DNA from: Methanosarcina flavescens
GTDB lineage: Archaea > Halobacteriota > Methanosarcinia > Methanosarcinales > Methanosarcinaceae
Assembly (NCBI RefSeq): GCF_001304615.2
Contig: NZ_CP032683.1
Span: 3,162,001-3,226,000 of the forward strand
Reading direction: 5' to 3'
Length of the DNA: 64,000 bases
The notes below the pieces were generated by a model. It was not told where the DNA came from. It worked only from the letters and a program-made list of their open reading frames with translations, and did no database searches. This document shows, one piece after another, positions 28,282-36,764 of this stretch. Made by a program: the position numbers and the translations under genes. The number at the start of each line of letters is the position of its first letter. Within the stretch, counting starts at the first letter, position 1.

Positions 28282-28584
28282 TCACTTAGAAGTAAAGTGT
28301 CCACTAAGAGTTTGATCGGAATATACATATGCGGAATTACCAGATGCAGAAGCCTGCGTAACACCTAAAGCAGCCATTCCATTCTTAAGTATTTCCGCCT
28401 GTGTATACGCAACTGCACTCGCAGATGAGGGCTTATCTACAGAACTTGCAGTTGCGTATACATAATTGGATACGCTTACAGTACCACGGATAACCTTATC
28501 TTTCTTAGGGGCTGCACTTGCTCCTGATACCAGCACTGTGAGAAGAATACACAGCACCAAACCCACTGCTATTAATTTTCTCAT
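28282..28584 (-). CDS. Small secreted Ala/Ser-rich protein
   Basis: This 100-residue protein has a clear signal peptide (MRKLIAVGLVLCILLTVLVSGASA) and a short mature part rich in Ala, Ser, Val and Tyr (SVSNYVYATASSVDKPSSAS). The signal peptide resembles that of the protein at 30408-30767, and both mature parts are Ala-rich and about 80-95 residues, so they may be distant paralogues. It is flanked by Gln-rich secreted proteins on the same strand. The function is unknown; a surface or matrix component is possible. Confidence 0.7.
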   Translation of the reverse strand: MRKLIAVGLVLCILLTVLVSGASAAPKKDKVIRGTVSVSNYVYATASSVDKPSSASAVAYTQAEILKNGMAALGVTQASASGNSAYVYSDQTLSGHFTSK

Positions 28585-28739
28585 TTCGCCACACTCCTAT
28601 GTTTACTTTAAATATTTGACAAATTTTTGTCATGTATTAATAGACGACCAATGCTTATGGAGTCGTCAAAATTATCATTATTTTCCCCACTAATCCATGA
28701 AATTCTTCTTTCCGAAGCTATCAAGCCAGCCGAAAGGGC

Positions 28740-28781
28740 AGTTCACATTACATCATTTATAGTTCACATTACATCATTTAT
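28740..28781. repeat. 21-base tandem duplication
   Basis: Two exact copies (AGTTCACATTACATCATTTA plus T) lie directly at and beyond the stop codon of the gene at 28778-29296. Confidence 0.85.
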
Positions 28782-29296
28782 TTTTGTTGCATGTGCATTA
28801 TGCCTATCACTTTATCCTTTGGTGTAGATATGATTTTTAAGAAGGCTCTTTGCTCCTGGTAGATATCCCCATCCGACGCTTGACTTTGGCTTAACTTAAT
28901 TTCCCCACTATCGTCTGTATTAATTGTCTTAACTAAATTTGAGTTTGGTTCCGCAATTGAATTTTTATTATTACTGTCATCCGTAGATGGGACATCAACG
29001 CTTTGGATTTCGCTCGCTCTTACAGTTGTGATTTCCACCCCACTTTGAGGGTTAACGAATACTTCTTCACTACCCTGCTGGGCTTGAGTTATTATTCCAT
29101 CTCCAGATAATATCTCAGCAGATTGTTGCTGATCAACATTATAGCTAATCTTGCCATCATTAACGATCACTTCACCTGTTTGAGACTGATCAGCTGAAGA
29201 CAAAGCTGAAGCACTATTAATAGAAGTTATCATTAGTGCTGCGCATATCAACAGAAAAGTAATACTTTTAAAAGTCAAACTTGTAAATATATTCAC
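28778..29296 (-). CDS. Secreted Gln-rich repeat protein
   Basis: This 172-residue protein starts at GTG 29296 with GGAGGGG six bases upstream. A signal peptide (FKSITFLLICAALMITS) is followed by Ser/Asp/Gln-rich sequence with repeats such as SAEILSGDGIITQAQQ and LSQSQASDGDIYQEQ, the same Q-x-DG-x-I-x-Q pattern as in the protein at 27655-28212. The two are paralogues. The family may form extracellular fibres or matrix, judging only from composition and repeat spacing. Confidence 0.7.
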   Translation of the reverse strand: MNIFTSLTFKSITFLLICAALMITSINSASALSSADQSQTGEVIVNDGKISYNVDQQQSAEILSGDGIITQAQQGSEEVFVNPQSGVEITTVRASEIQSVDVPSTDDSNNKNSIAEPNSNLVKTINTDDSGEIKLSQSQASDGDIYQEQRAFLKIISTPKDKVIGIMHMQQK

Positions 29297-30047
29297 TTTT
29301 ACCCCTCCATTTAAAAGTGAACTACACTCCCAGAGAATACAGCTTATTGTTTATACTCCGAAGCAACGCTAATAAGCCCACTAGCCCTACCATCTATCCA
29401 GAGCCACATGAAAATACCAAGATTTGCATTTTTCATATTGATCTGCTGTAATGATCAAAATCCCTAGTAATAAAAAAATGGCTCTGTTCATAGTGGCATT
29501 TTTTTTATATAAAAAGATATTCATATATTAAAAAACTATACAGTTTGAAACTTGATTTTTCTCTTCCCTTACGGTCATTCAGAAGACTGCCAGGGAAAAA
29601 AACATTTTATATTTTTTTGTTAAAAGAGTATAGAAGGTGGTCGATGATGTGAACTTAAAGTACAAAAACATAACATTTTACATTTTGATTTAAATCTAAA
29701 TCTTGGACAGTTGAAGGTCAAATAACATTGATTTTTCAGCTCAATTATATAAATCTATGATTATTTTTATACCTTTTATAATATCAATTATGAAACCCTT
29801 TATATTATAATAGTCCTATTATATTGATATTTATCGTTTTAGGCTATATTAATTTTAATGTTTCTTTTATATTCAAAGAGATATATAAAAAGGATAAATT
29901 TATATATTTTAGTCGAATCCTAAGTATTGTGACTTATTCCAGCACAACTATGGTGGAAGGGGATGCTAGCTCAGAGTATGCTGAGCACATTTTGCATACG
30001 TCTCAGCCTATGGTTGTGAGGGACATTTTATACAATATTAAGTCACA

Positions 30048-30136
30048 AGTACTGTAAACTAGTACGGGGTATAAGTACTGTAAACTAGTACGGGGTATAG
30101 TTAGATATTACAGTATTGTAAATTTGTATGGGTATA
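30048..30136. repeat. 26-base tandem repeat (two exact copies, one decayed)
   Basis: Copies beginning AGTACTGTAAACTAGTACGG lie at 30048-30073 and 30074-30099, and a degenerate copy lies at 30112-30136. Each contains the palindromic AGTACTGTAAACTAGTAC core. Confidence 0.85.
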
Positions 30137-30165
30137 GTTTAATCATCACAGCAGAACTACGGGGT

Positions 30166-30336
30166 AATTAATTAGTGGGTAATAATTAGTGTTTGATAGC
30201 TACCACTATCAATGGATCCCACTAATTAGTAATTAATTAGTGGGTAATAATTAGTGTTTGATAGCTACCACTATCAATGGATCCCACTAATTAGTGTTTG
30301 ATAGCTACCACTATCATTAGATCCCACTAATTAGTG
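30166..30336. repeat. 65-base nested palindromic repeat array
   Basis: Two copies with period 65 (30166 and 30231) and a third partial copy (from about 30291) each contain an inner hairpin GATAG-CTACCA-CTATC (first at 30195-30210). The hairpin is flanked by outer inverted arms ATTAGTGGG and CCCACTAAT. The period and lack of unique spacers exclude a CRISPR array. Confidence 0.85.
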
Positions 30337-30407
30337 CTACAAAGGTACCTCTAGATTTGTTTGTGATGATATATATGTTTAACTTAGGTTTAGGAAGAGG
30401 TGAATAA

Positions 30408-30767
30408 ATGAGAAAACTAATTGGAATATTAATTGCACTGTGTCTCCTCACAGCGTTTGTATCAACAGCCTCAGCTGGGGGCTGTAAGCCAGGTGAAAAT
30501 TGTTTTGATACAAAGATAAAGAATGTTGATAATGGTCTAGCAAAGTCTACACCAATCAAACTTATCGTTGGCGCTAGCGATTCTGAAGCAGAAGCAGAAG
30601 CAGAAGGTGACTGCCCACAAGCATATGCAGAAACTGGCGCTGGTCAGCTTGAAACCGGTACCTTTGCTTACGGCATAGCACAAGCAGATGGATACAAGGC
30701 TGAAGCCGAAGCCGAATCAGAAAGCAAAGCATTCTCCGTATTTACTGCTAACAAGAAGAAGTACTAA
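30408..30767 (+). CDS. Small secreted Ala/Glu-rich protein
   Basis: This 119-residue protein has a signal peptide (MRKLIGILIALCLLTAFVSTASA) followed by GGCKPGENCFD and two short acidic tracts (SEAEAEAEGD and KAEAEAESESK). Three Cys remain in the mature chain. GAGGTGAATAA precedes ATG 30408. It lies directly after the palindromic repeat array and is closed by an excellent terminator. The signal peptide resembles that of the protein at 28282-28584. Its function is unknown. Confidence 0.7.
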   Translation: MRKLIGILIALCLLTAFVSTASAGGCKPGENCFDTKIKNVDNGLAKSTPIKLIVGASDSEAEAEAEGDCPQAYAETGAGQLETGTFAYGIAQADGYKAEAEAESESKAFSVFTANKKKY

Positions 30768-30779
30768 TTAAATCTGCAT

Positions 30780-30815
30780 AGGAATTAGTATTGAAAAATA
30801 CTAATTCCTTTTTTT
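30780..30815 (+). terminator. Intrinsic-type terminator
   Basis: A perfect 13-bp stem (AGGAATTAGTATT with AATACTAATTCCT, GAAA loop) runs into seven T, 13 bases past the stop of the secreted Ala/Glu-rich protein gene. Confidence 0.85.
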
Positions 30816-31151
30816 GAGAGTTTAAAAAACTGTAATAACAGGTCATTTGCCCCGAAGATAAAAACACTGATGATCTTGTTTCTTTTTATAGATATTTATC
30901 GTTGCCGAAAATTGTTCAGAAATTAAAGTAATCCCACCGTTAAGGCGATCTCAATATCCATAAAGAAAAGTCATCCTACGAAATATTCAGCGAAGATGGA
31001 ACGAAACAACTTTTGGTCAAAAATTAAAATCTATAATTAAAAAAGCAATAATTTCATATTATTAAGTAACTGTTGGATAGTCTTCTTAGCTTACTGGCAG
31101 TTCTTCTGTTATGCAGTACGTATCAAAAAATCAGTAAAAGAGCTGAAAAGA

Positions 31152-31739
31152 ATGAACTGGAAAAAAAGTTTAATACTTATACTGGTTTTGATCTGTATTC
31201 CAGTCGCTGCAATCTCGCTTAATAGTGAAACCACATCACAGAATGGAGATGCTTCTGCGGCTTCAAAAGCTACAAGTCAAGCTACAATAAGCGATGAAGA
31301 CATTTCTATGGCCTCAACACAGGATGAAGATGTCTCTGTGCCTTCAAAAGCTGCAAATCAAGCTATAATAAGCGATGGAGACGTTTCTAGGACACCAACA
31401 CAGGATGGAGATGTTTCTGTGGCTTCAAAAGCTGCAAGTCAGGCTATAATAAGCAGCGGTGGAGACGTTTCTATGGTCTCAAAATCCACAAGTGAGGTCA
31501 CTGTAAAACAGGGAGAAAGTTATACTGTTTCTCTAAAAGAAGATACGTCTACGGGCTATAATTGGAAAGTGACTCATTCAGATGGGCTCAAACTTCTATC
31601 TGACACGAACTCTGATGGAGAAAGGGAATTAAAGTTTCTTGCAGCTCAAAAAGGAAAACAAACAATAAAAGCGGAATACTACAAATCTGGAGAGGAAAGC
31701 CTAAAACTCACTTCTGAGTTTGTATTAAATGTAGTTTAA
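31152..31739 (+). CDS. Secreted chagasin-like cysteine protease inhibitor (I42) with N-terminal repeats
   Basis: This 195-residue protein has a signal peptide (SLILILVLICIPVAAIS). Three or four degenerate units of the form SKAASQAIISDGDVS then TQDGDVSV follow, and a C-terminal domain of about 80 residues contains GESYTVSLKEDTSTGYNW and a late LTSEFVLNVV. The TGYNW stretch matches the NPTTGY loop of chagasin inhibitors. The family blocks papain-type proteases, so the C1A protease encoded at 1-3510 is an obvious candidate target or homologue class to be controlled. The repeat stalk may place the inhibitor at the surface. Confidence 0.75.
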   Translation: MNWKKSLILILVLICIPVAAISLNSETTSQNGDASAASKATSQATISDEDISMASTQDEDVSVPSKAANQAIISDGDVSRTPTQDGDVSVASKAASQAIISSGGDVSMVSKSTSEVTVKQGESYTVSLKEDTSTGYNWKVTHSDGLKLLSDTNSDGERELKFLAAQKGKQTIKAEYYKSGEESLKLTSEFVLNVV

Positions 31740-32003
31740 TGCACATAGGATTGTGTACCGAGGACAGATATATGTTATAAAGATATAAAGGCAGCAGTTA
31801 CGATTTTACGAGGAAATTAAAATTATTATAAATCCAGATTGTCCTTCCTGATCATCGGAATCTGACTGCGCACGCTAATTATCGATCTACTTCGAAAAGG
31901 CTAGTAACCATATATTAGATGGAAATATTAAGAAATTCTTTCGCTTCTTTTTCCAGAGATTTATATCTATTACCTGAGTTTATAAGAGAAATATGGGGTT
32001 TTC

Positions 32004-33056
32004 ATGAAAAGAGGCTCTAACATAATAATCGTACTATTTTTTATATACCTGTCAATTCTCCTTGTTCCTGTCGTCTCTGCAGACCCAAATCCAGTTATAG
32101 TACAATATTTTCATCAAAAAGGCTGCCATTATTGCGAGATGACCGACCCTATTGTTGATAAAATTAAAGCTCAATACGAAAATGATGATGTTGTTATAAT
32201 TGATATAAACACCAGCACCCCCGATGGTTTATATCAGTGGAATAAATATGGATTTGAAGGAATTCCAGCTATCGTGATAAACAATGAAACAAAGCTTTTC
32301 GGCGATGGAGAAATTACTGAAGAAAAACTGAGAACCACAATCGACGGGTATCTTGCAAAAAGTAGAGAAGAAACTGAACATACGACAGAGAACGCAACTG
32401 AAAACAAACGGGATAGTGAATATATAAATACGAATCTGAATTTACCAGTTGCTTATTCGCTCGGTCTTTTTGCAGGTTTTTCACCCTGTCTGATGGCCAT
32501 ACTGGGGTTTCTATTAAGCTTTACTGCAGGAACAAGCAATAGCACAAAAAATAGCATGATGCGTGCAACAGTATTTGGATTAGGACTGGTGACTTCTTAC
32601 ATAGTTCTGGGTCTGTGTTTGCTCTCTTTCAGAAAGTCAATTCCCAGTTTGGAAGGCTTTTCTTATGTTGCAGGAATAATCATAATTCTCATTGGATTAA
32701 ACCTATTGGGGATTTTTAATTCACCTGTTGTTATGGATAATTATTTTCAAAACTCGGCTAGGAAATATGTAGGTACTTTGAGTGGAGTTTTCTTCCTTGG
32801 AGTACTATTCTCTTTTGTAAAAGTTCCCTGTACTGCTCCGATGCTTCTTGTACTGATCAGCAAAACCATAACAAATGGAACAGTTAGCAACCTGACCATG
32901 TTATTTGCTTTCAGCGCTGGAGTATTGACCCCTTTTATAGGAGTTGGCTTGTTAGGAGGCTATACTCTATCTAAACAAATTCGTTCATACAGGATGTACA
33001 TAAAAAAAGTTAGTGGAATTGCACTTGTATTAATTGGTCTATGGATGATTTTTTAA
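32004..33056 (+). CDS. Thioredoxin-like domain fused to CcdA/DsbD-type membrane protein
   Basis: This 350-residue protein has a signal peptide and an external thioredoxin-like domain with CHYC at residues 41-44 and the cis-Pro stretch GFEGIPAIVIN. Six membrane segments begin near residue 145. FSPCLMAILGF and VKVPCTAPMLL carry the paired membrane Cys of the CcdA/DsbD family. It should pass electrons from the cytoplasm to an extracytoplasmic thiol domain. It is monocistronic, among secreted proteins that contain Cys. Confidence 0.85.
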   Translation: MKRGSNIIIVLFFIYLSILLVPVVSADPNPVIVQYFHQKGCHYCEMTDPIVDKIKAQYENDDVVIIDINTSTPDGLYQWNKYGFEGIPAIVINNETKLFGDGEITEEKLRTTIDGYLAKSREETEHTTENATENKRDSEYINTNLNLPVAYSLGLFAGFSPCLMAILGFLLSFTAGTSNSTKNSMMRATVFGLGLVTSYIVLGLCLLSFRKSIPSLEGFSYVAGIIIILIGLNLLGIFNSPVVMDNYFQNSARKYVGTLSGVFFLGVLFSFVKVPCTAPMLLVLISKTITNGTVSNLTMLFAFSAGVLTPFIGVGLLGGYTLSKQIRSYRMYIKKVSGIALVLIGLWMIF

Positions 33057-33456
33057 CTAATTTTTAAAAAACACTCATGAATTTACTCTACTTTTACAAT
33101 AACATATTAGGATTTACCTGCAGGAAAAGAAGCAGCTTATCTTGATCAATTAGAAGCAGCTTATCTTGATCAATTCCTTCGTTTCATGATTCTTCAGAAA
33201 CCTGTCTCAAGAATGCCTTTTTTAATTTAATTTTATTAGAATTTTAAAACGTTTTACTCAGAAGAAGAAAAGATAAGAGTAAATGCTATGAATACGATCG
33301 GGTTTACAAATTCTTAATTAAGTTGCCATTATTCTTAACAAACAGATGTATCATATAACTTACGAAAAATATATTTACTTTAAGAGAGTAGGTTCAACAT
33401 TAGAAATCTTAATCCTGAAACTTTAATCCTATAAGAAAAGAGGATATCGGATTCTG
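33057..33456. other. Intergenic region with a duplicated coding-like scrap
   Basis: A 24-base exact tandem duplication lies at 33128-33175. In one frame the area reads EAAYLDQLEAAYLDQFLRFM and continues to a stop after MPFLI, which looks like the end of a decayed gene. It is not assignable. Confidence 0.4.
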
Positions 33457-36093
33457 ATGAAACAAAACGGCAGTATGCGGGAAAAAGCCCTTAAAATAGA
33501 AAAGCTTGTGAGCTTTCTTTTGCCAGCGGTTATATTTTCCCTGGCTTTGTGGACTCTGGATAGACAGGTGCGTCACTTACACTCAATGTATATCATCAAA
33601 AATATTACCATCACTCCACTGAGCCATATAGAGCTTGCCTTTTTTTTAACTTTTTTGAGTTACCTTGCCTTAACAGGCTACGATTATCTGGCAGTCCGTC
33701 ATATCAACCACCCTATGCCTTATAAACAGACAGCTCGGGCTTCATTTATCAGCATGTCCATAAGTTATAGTATTGGCTTTAATATCCTGACAGGAAGTTC
33801 TTTGCGATACAGATTTTATTCAAGAAATGGACTGGGTTTGCGCGAGATATGTGAGATCATAGTTTTCTGTATTCTCACCTTCTGGCTCGGCTTCTGTTTT
33901 GTCGGAGGCTTGCTCTTCACATTCTACCCTGTGAATCTGCCGGATTATATACTCAGGAATCCTGTCTCTTTAAACTTAATTGGAATTTTACTTCTGCTGT
34001 CCGTTGCTGTTTATTTCTTTTTCTCGTTCAGGAAGTGGAATTTCAGAATAGGGGAGTACCAGATAAGGGTTCCCGAACCAAAAATAGCTTTTTTCCAGCT
34101 TGTTTTATCCTCAGTAGATTATCTGCTTTCTGGAAGCATTATCTATTTCCTTTTGCCCTCAAGCCCACACCTTACCATGCTTCACGTACTTGTATTTTTT
34201 GCACTGGCTCAAATCATAGGTCTGATAAGCACTGTCCCTGGAGGGCTCGGAGTTTTTGAGACTCTGATGCTGTTTATGCTAGAACCATATTTCGGCACGG
34301 TTGATATAATAAGACCGCTTCTTCTCTTCAGGGCAATTTATTACTTCGTACCTTTCCTGTTTGGATTCCTAGCTCTTATATTGTATGAATATGAAGAGAG
34401 AGAAGAATTCCTGAAAAAAATCGGAAAAGCTACCTATTCCAGCCTGTCACAGGTAGTACCTCAGATTTTTTCTATTCTTGTCTTTCTTGGAGGTGTTTCT
34501 CTCCTCTTTTCCGGAGCTCTGCCTTCAAATCCCAGATACCTGCATGACCTCACTTACATAGTTCCCTTTCCCCTGATAGAATTTTCCAGGTTTTTCGGAA
34601 GCATTATGGGTGTATTGCTCCTTCTCCTGGCAAACGGTCTCTGGAAAAGAATTGACGGAGCTTATATTCTCTCACTTGCTGTGCTTTTGATGGGCGGAAT
34701 TTTTGCCCTCCTGAAAGACTTTGATTATCATGAAGCGTCTGTTCTTTTTACCCTGTTTTTCTTTTTGCTCCCCTGCAGGAAATACTTTTACAGAAAGTCC
34801 TCACTTATGCACCAGTCATTTAGCAGCAAGAACATAATTGCTATAATCCTGGTGCTTGTAAGCTTTGTCTGGCTTGGACTTTTCTCATACCGGAATGTGG
34901 AATACTCAAACGAGCTCTGGTGGCAGTTTGGAATTAATTCCCAGGCATCCAGCTTTTTAAGGGCAACAGTTGGAACTTTCTTCCTGCTGCTGGTTTTAGG
35001 GATAGCTAAAATGCTGAGCCCCTTTTCCAGGGATATTCATATGCCAGGGGAAGAAGAAATGAAACTTGCAAAAACAATTATTAACCAGAGCAAGGAAACT
35101 GCTGGAAACCTGGCGCTTACTGGAGACAAATACTTGCTTTTCGACGATGAAAAGCAGGCATTTTTAATGTATGGAATTTACGGAAAGACCTGGGTTGCAA
35201 TGGGAGACATTGTAGGAACCAGCAAACGGGCAAAAGAGCTGATCTGGGACTTTTATGAGATGAGTAGACTGAACCAGGGCAGGGCTGCTTTTTATGAGGT
35301 AAGTGAAAAGTATATTCCTGTGTATCTTGACCTCGGCATGACCCTGATAAAAATCGGGGAGGAAGCAAAAGTTCCCATTGAGACCTTTACCCTGGAAGGA
35401 AGTGCAGGAAAAGATTTCCGCTATACTGTGCGAAATGTGGAAAAAAAGGGATACAGGTTTGAAATTGTCTCCGGAGAAGAGGTTCTCCGCCTTATGCCCG
35501 AACTCCGACGTATCTCAGATGCCTGGCTGCAAATGAAAGCAGGAAAAGAAAAGCGATTTTCAATTGGGTTTTTTGACGAAAAATATCTGAGCAACTTCCC
35601 GATTGCCCTTGTGAGAAACGACTCCGAGATAGTTGCTTTTGCAAACATATGGACTGGAGCAGAAAAGGAAGAAATCAGTGTCGACCTCATGCGCTACGGT
35701 CCCAATGCCCCGTACAGAACAATGGAATACCTTTTTATCAAGCTAATGCTCTGGGGAAAAGAAATGGGGTACAAACACTTTTCTCTCGGGATGGCTCCTC
35801 TCTCAGGGCTTGAGAATCGACAATTTGCTCCTATCTGGCATAAAATAGGGTCTTTAATTTTTTCCCACGGAGAACACTTTTATAACTATAGGGGAGTAAG
35901 GGAGTTTAAAGAGAAATTCAATCCTGTCTGGAGCCCGAGATATATCGCACTCCCGAAAGGATTCAAACAGGGCCTGGTTTTAAAAGATATAGCAGCCCTG
36001 ATCTCAGGAGGAGTAAAAGGGATTTTCACAAAGGAAAATAAGCGAGCAATAAGCCATAGAGGGCATCAAACTCCGGAAAAAGTGCCTGAATGA
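33457..36093 (+). CDS. MprF-like lipid flippase / aminoacyl-phospholipid synthetase
   Basis: This 878-residue protein has about fourteen membrane segments in residues 20-525, including the flippase-type stretch TVPGGLGVFETLML. A soluble C-terminal DUF2156 domain (about 540-855) carries FRYTVRNVEKKGY, VDLMRYGPNAPYRTMEYLF and FSLGMAPLSG, as in bacterial MprF. Bacterial MprF adds Lys or Ala from tRNA to phosphatidylglycerol and flips the product, which lowers surface charge. In an archaeon the acceptor would be an ether lipid. The full two-domain form suggests acquisition from bacteria, which is inference. Confidence 0.88.
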   Translation: MKQNGSMREKALKIEKLVSFLLPAVIFSLALWTLDRQVRHLHSMYIIKNITITPLSHIELAFFLTFLSYLALTGYDYLAVRHINHPMPYKQTARASFISMSISYSIGFNILTGSSLRYRFYSRNGLGLREICEIIVFCILTFWLGFCFVGGLLFTFYPVNLPDYILRNPVSLNLIGILLLLSVAVYFFFSFRKWNFRIGEYQIRVPEPKIAFFQLVLSSVDYLLSGSIIYFLLPSSPHLTMLHVLVFFALAQIIGLISTVPGGLGVFETLMLFMLEPYFGTVDIIRPLLLFRAIYYFVPFLFGFLALILYEYEEREEFLKKIGKATYSSLSQVVPQIFSILVFLGGVSLLFSGALPSNPRYLHDLTYIVPFPLIEFSRFFGSIMGVLLLLLANGLWKRIDGAYILSLAVLLMGGIFALLKDFDYHEASVLFTLFFFLLPCRKYFYRKSSLMHQSFSSKNIIAIILVLVSFVWLGLFSYRNVEYSNELWWQFGINSQASSFLRATVGTFFLLLVLGIAKMLSPFSRDIHMPGEEEMKLAKTIINQSKETAGNLALTGDKYLLFDDEKQAFLMYGIYGKTWVAMGDIVGTSKRAKELIWDFYEMSRLNQGRAAFYEVSEKYIPVYLDLGMTLIKIGEEAKVPIETFTLEGSAGKDFRYTVRNVEKKGYRFEIVSGEEVLRLMPELRRISDAWLQMKAGKEKRFSIGFFDEKYLSNFPIALVRNDSEIVAFANIWTGAEKEEISVDLMRYGPNAPYRTMEYLFIKLMLWGKEMGYKHFSLGMAPLSGLENRQFAPIWHKIGSLIFSHGEHFYNYRGVREFKEKFNPVWSPRYIALPKGFKQGLVLKDIAALISGGVKGIFTKENKRAISHRGHQTPEKVPE

Positions 36094-36474
36094 TACCTTA
36101 ATCTTTTGCCAGCAGGGATTTTTTAACTGTCTGCCGGCTGTATTTCAGGATTAGTGAGTGACCAAAAATTATATTGCTCACTCAAAGTGCGAGATTCAAA
36201 GAAATTTTGAGCTTTGAAGTCTGTTTATTAGATATCAAGTGGATTCTATTCGAATGCCGTGTGTCATGCATTCCATGATAAGGGGGAAGTAGGGTAGGGG
36301 GCTTTTTGCATACCATATTCCTGACACCCGGATATACTCGTTGCTTCAAATATCCTCAAATGGAGGTCAATTTAGACGCAAATAGTGGAAACTATGAAAT
36401 TAAAAATAGTTATGGAAGTCCTAGTAAACCAGTTTCATCTCAAAGGTTGGCACTGGTGTGGAGTTCCTCACCCC

Positions 36475-36546
36475 TCACCGCAGCAAAGCTATGATAACAG
36501 TGATGCAGATAAGAATAACTTCCATATGATGCATATCGTCTGTCAT
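36475..36546 (-). CDS. Tiny hydrophobic peptide (23 residues)
   Basis: ATG 36546 follows a textbook GGAGGTG site with four bases between. The frame reads MTDDMHHMEVILICITVIIALLR and stops at TGA 36475. It has a short His/Met-rich head and a single membrane helix. No family is recognised. An adjacent long hairpin upstream (36589-36626) would lie in its leader. It could be a membrane microprotein or type I toxin-like peptide; the evidence is the ribosome site and composition only. Confidence 0.5.
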   Translation of the reverse strand: MTDDMHHMEVILICITVIIALLR

Positions 36547-36588
36547 ATTACACCTCCGATATTAGATTTCATAATACCTGGTAACTAA

Positions 36589-36626
36589 TACCAAGACATT
36601 GACTGATATTAGTCAATGATTTGGTA
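36589..36626. promoter_or_regulatory. Long inverted repeat upstream of the 23-residue peptide
   Basis: TACCAA and TTGGTA, with an inner CATTGACT/AGTCAATG, form a two-part stem of 6 and 8 bp with a 6-base loop. It starts 43 bases before the small gene's ATG and could be an operator or an RNA hairpin. Confidence 0.55.
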
Positions 36627-36764
36627 TGCGTACTCAGCCGCTCGGCCTTAGATATTTTAAATCCATATCATCATAAGGAAGTTTTTTGAGATTCACTCTC
36701 ACACCAGAGCTACTAAAGAATACTTTTTTAACGTACAAATATATTTCGAAAATGTTTGACAGAT

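Larger units (their letters stand above)
29297..30407. promoter_or_regulatory. Long divergent spacer with nested repeats
   Basis: These 1.1 kb separate divergent secreted-protein genes. No convincing gene is present. A GCTCAG/CTGAGC hairpin lies at 29969-29986. The 3' part holds a 26-base repeat and a palindromic repeat array (listed separately), ending about 70 bases before the gene at 30408. A regulatory or structured-leader role is plausible. Confidence 0.4.

Noticed and set aside
29824-30057. Plus-strand frame of 77 codons in the repeat-rich spacer
   Set aside because: AT-driven hydrophobic composition, no ribosome site, and it runs into the 26-base repeats.
30166-30336. CRISPR array
   Set aside because: Only two to three units, palindromic, directly abutting and without unique spacers.
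36306-36588. Two overlapping plus-strand frames of 62-67 codons
   Set aside because: They lack ribosome sites and known motifs and oppose the better-supported 23-residue gene.
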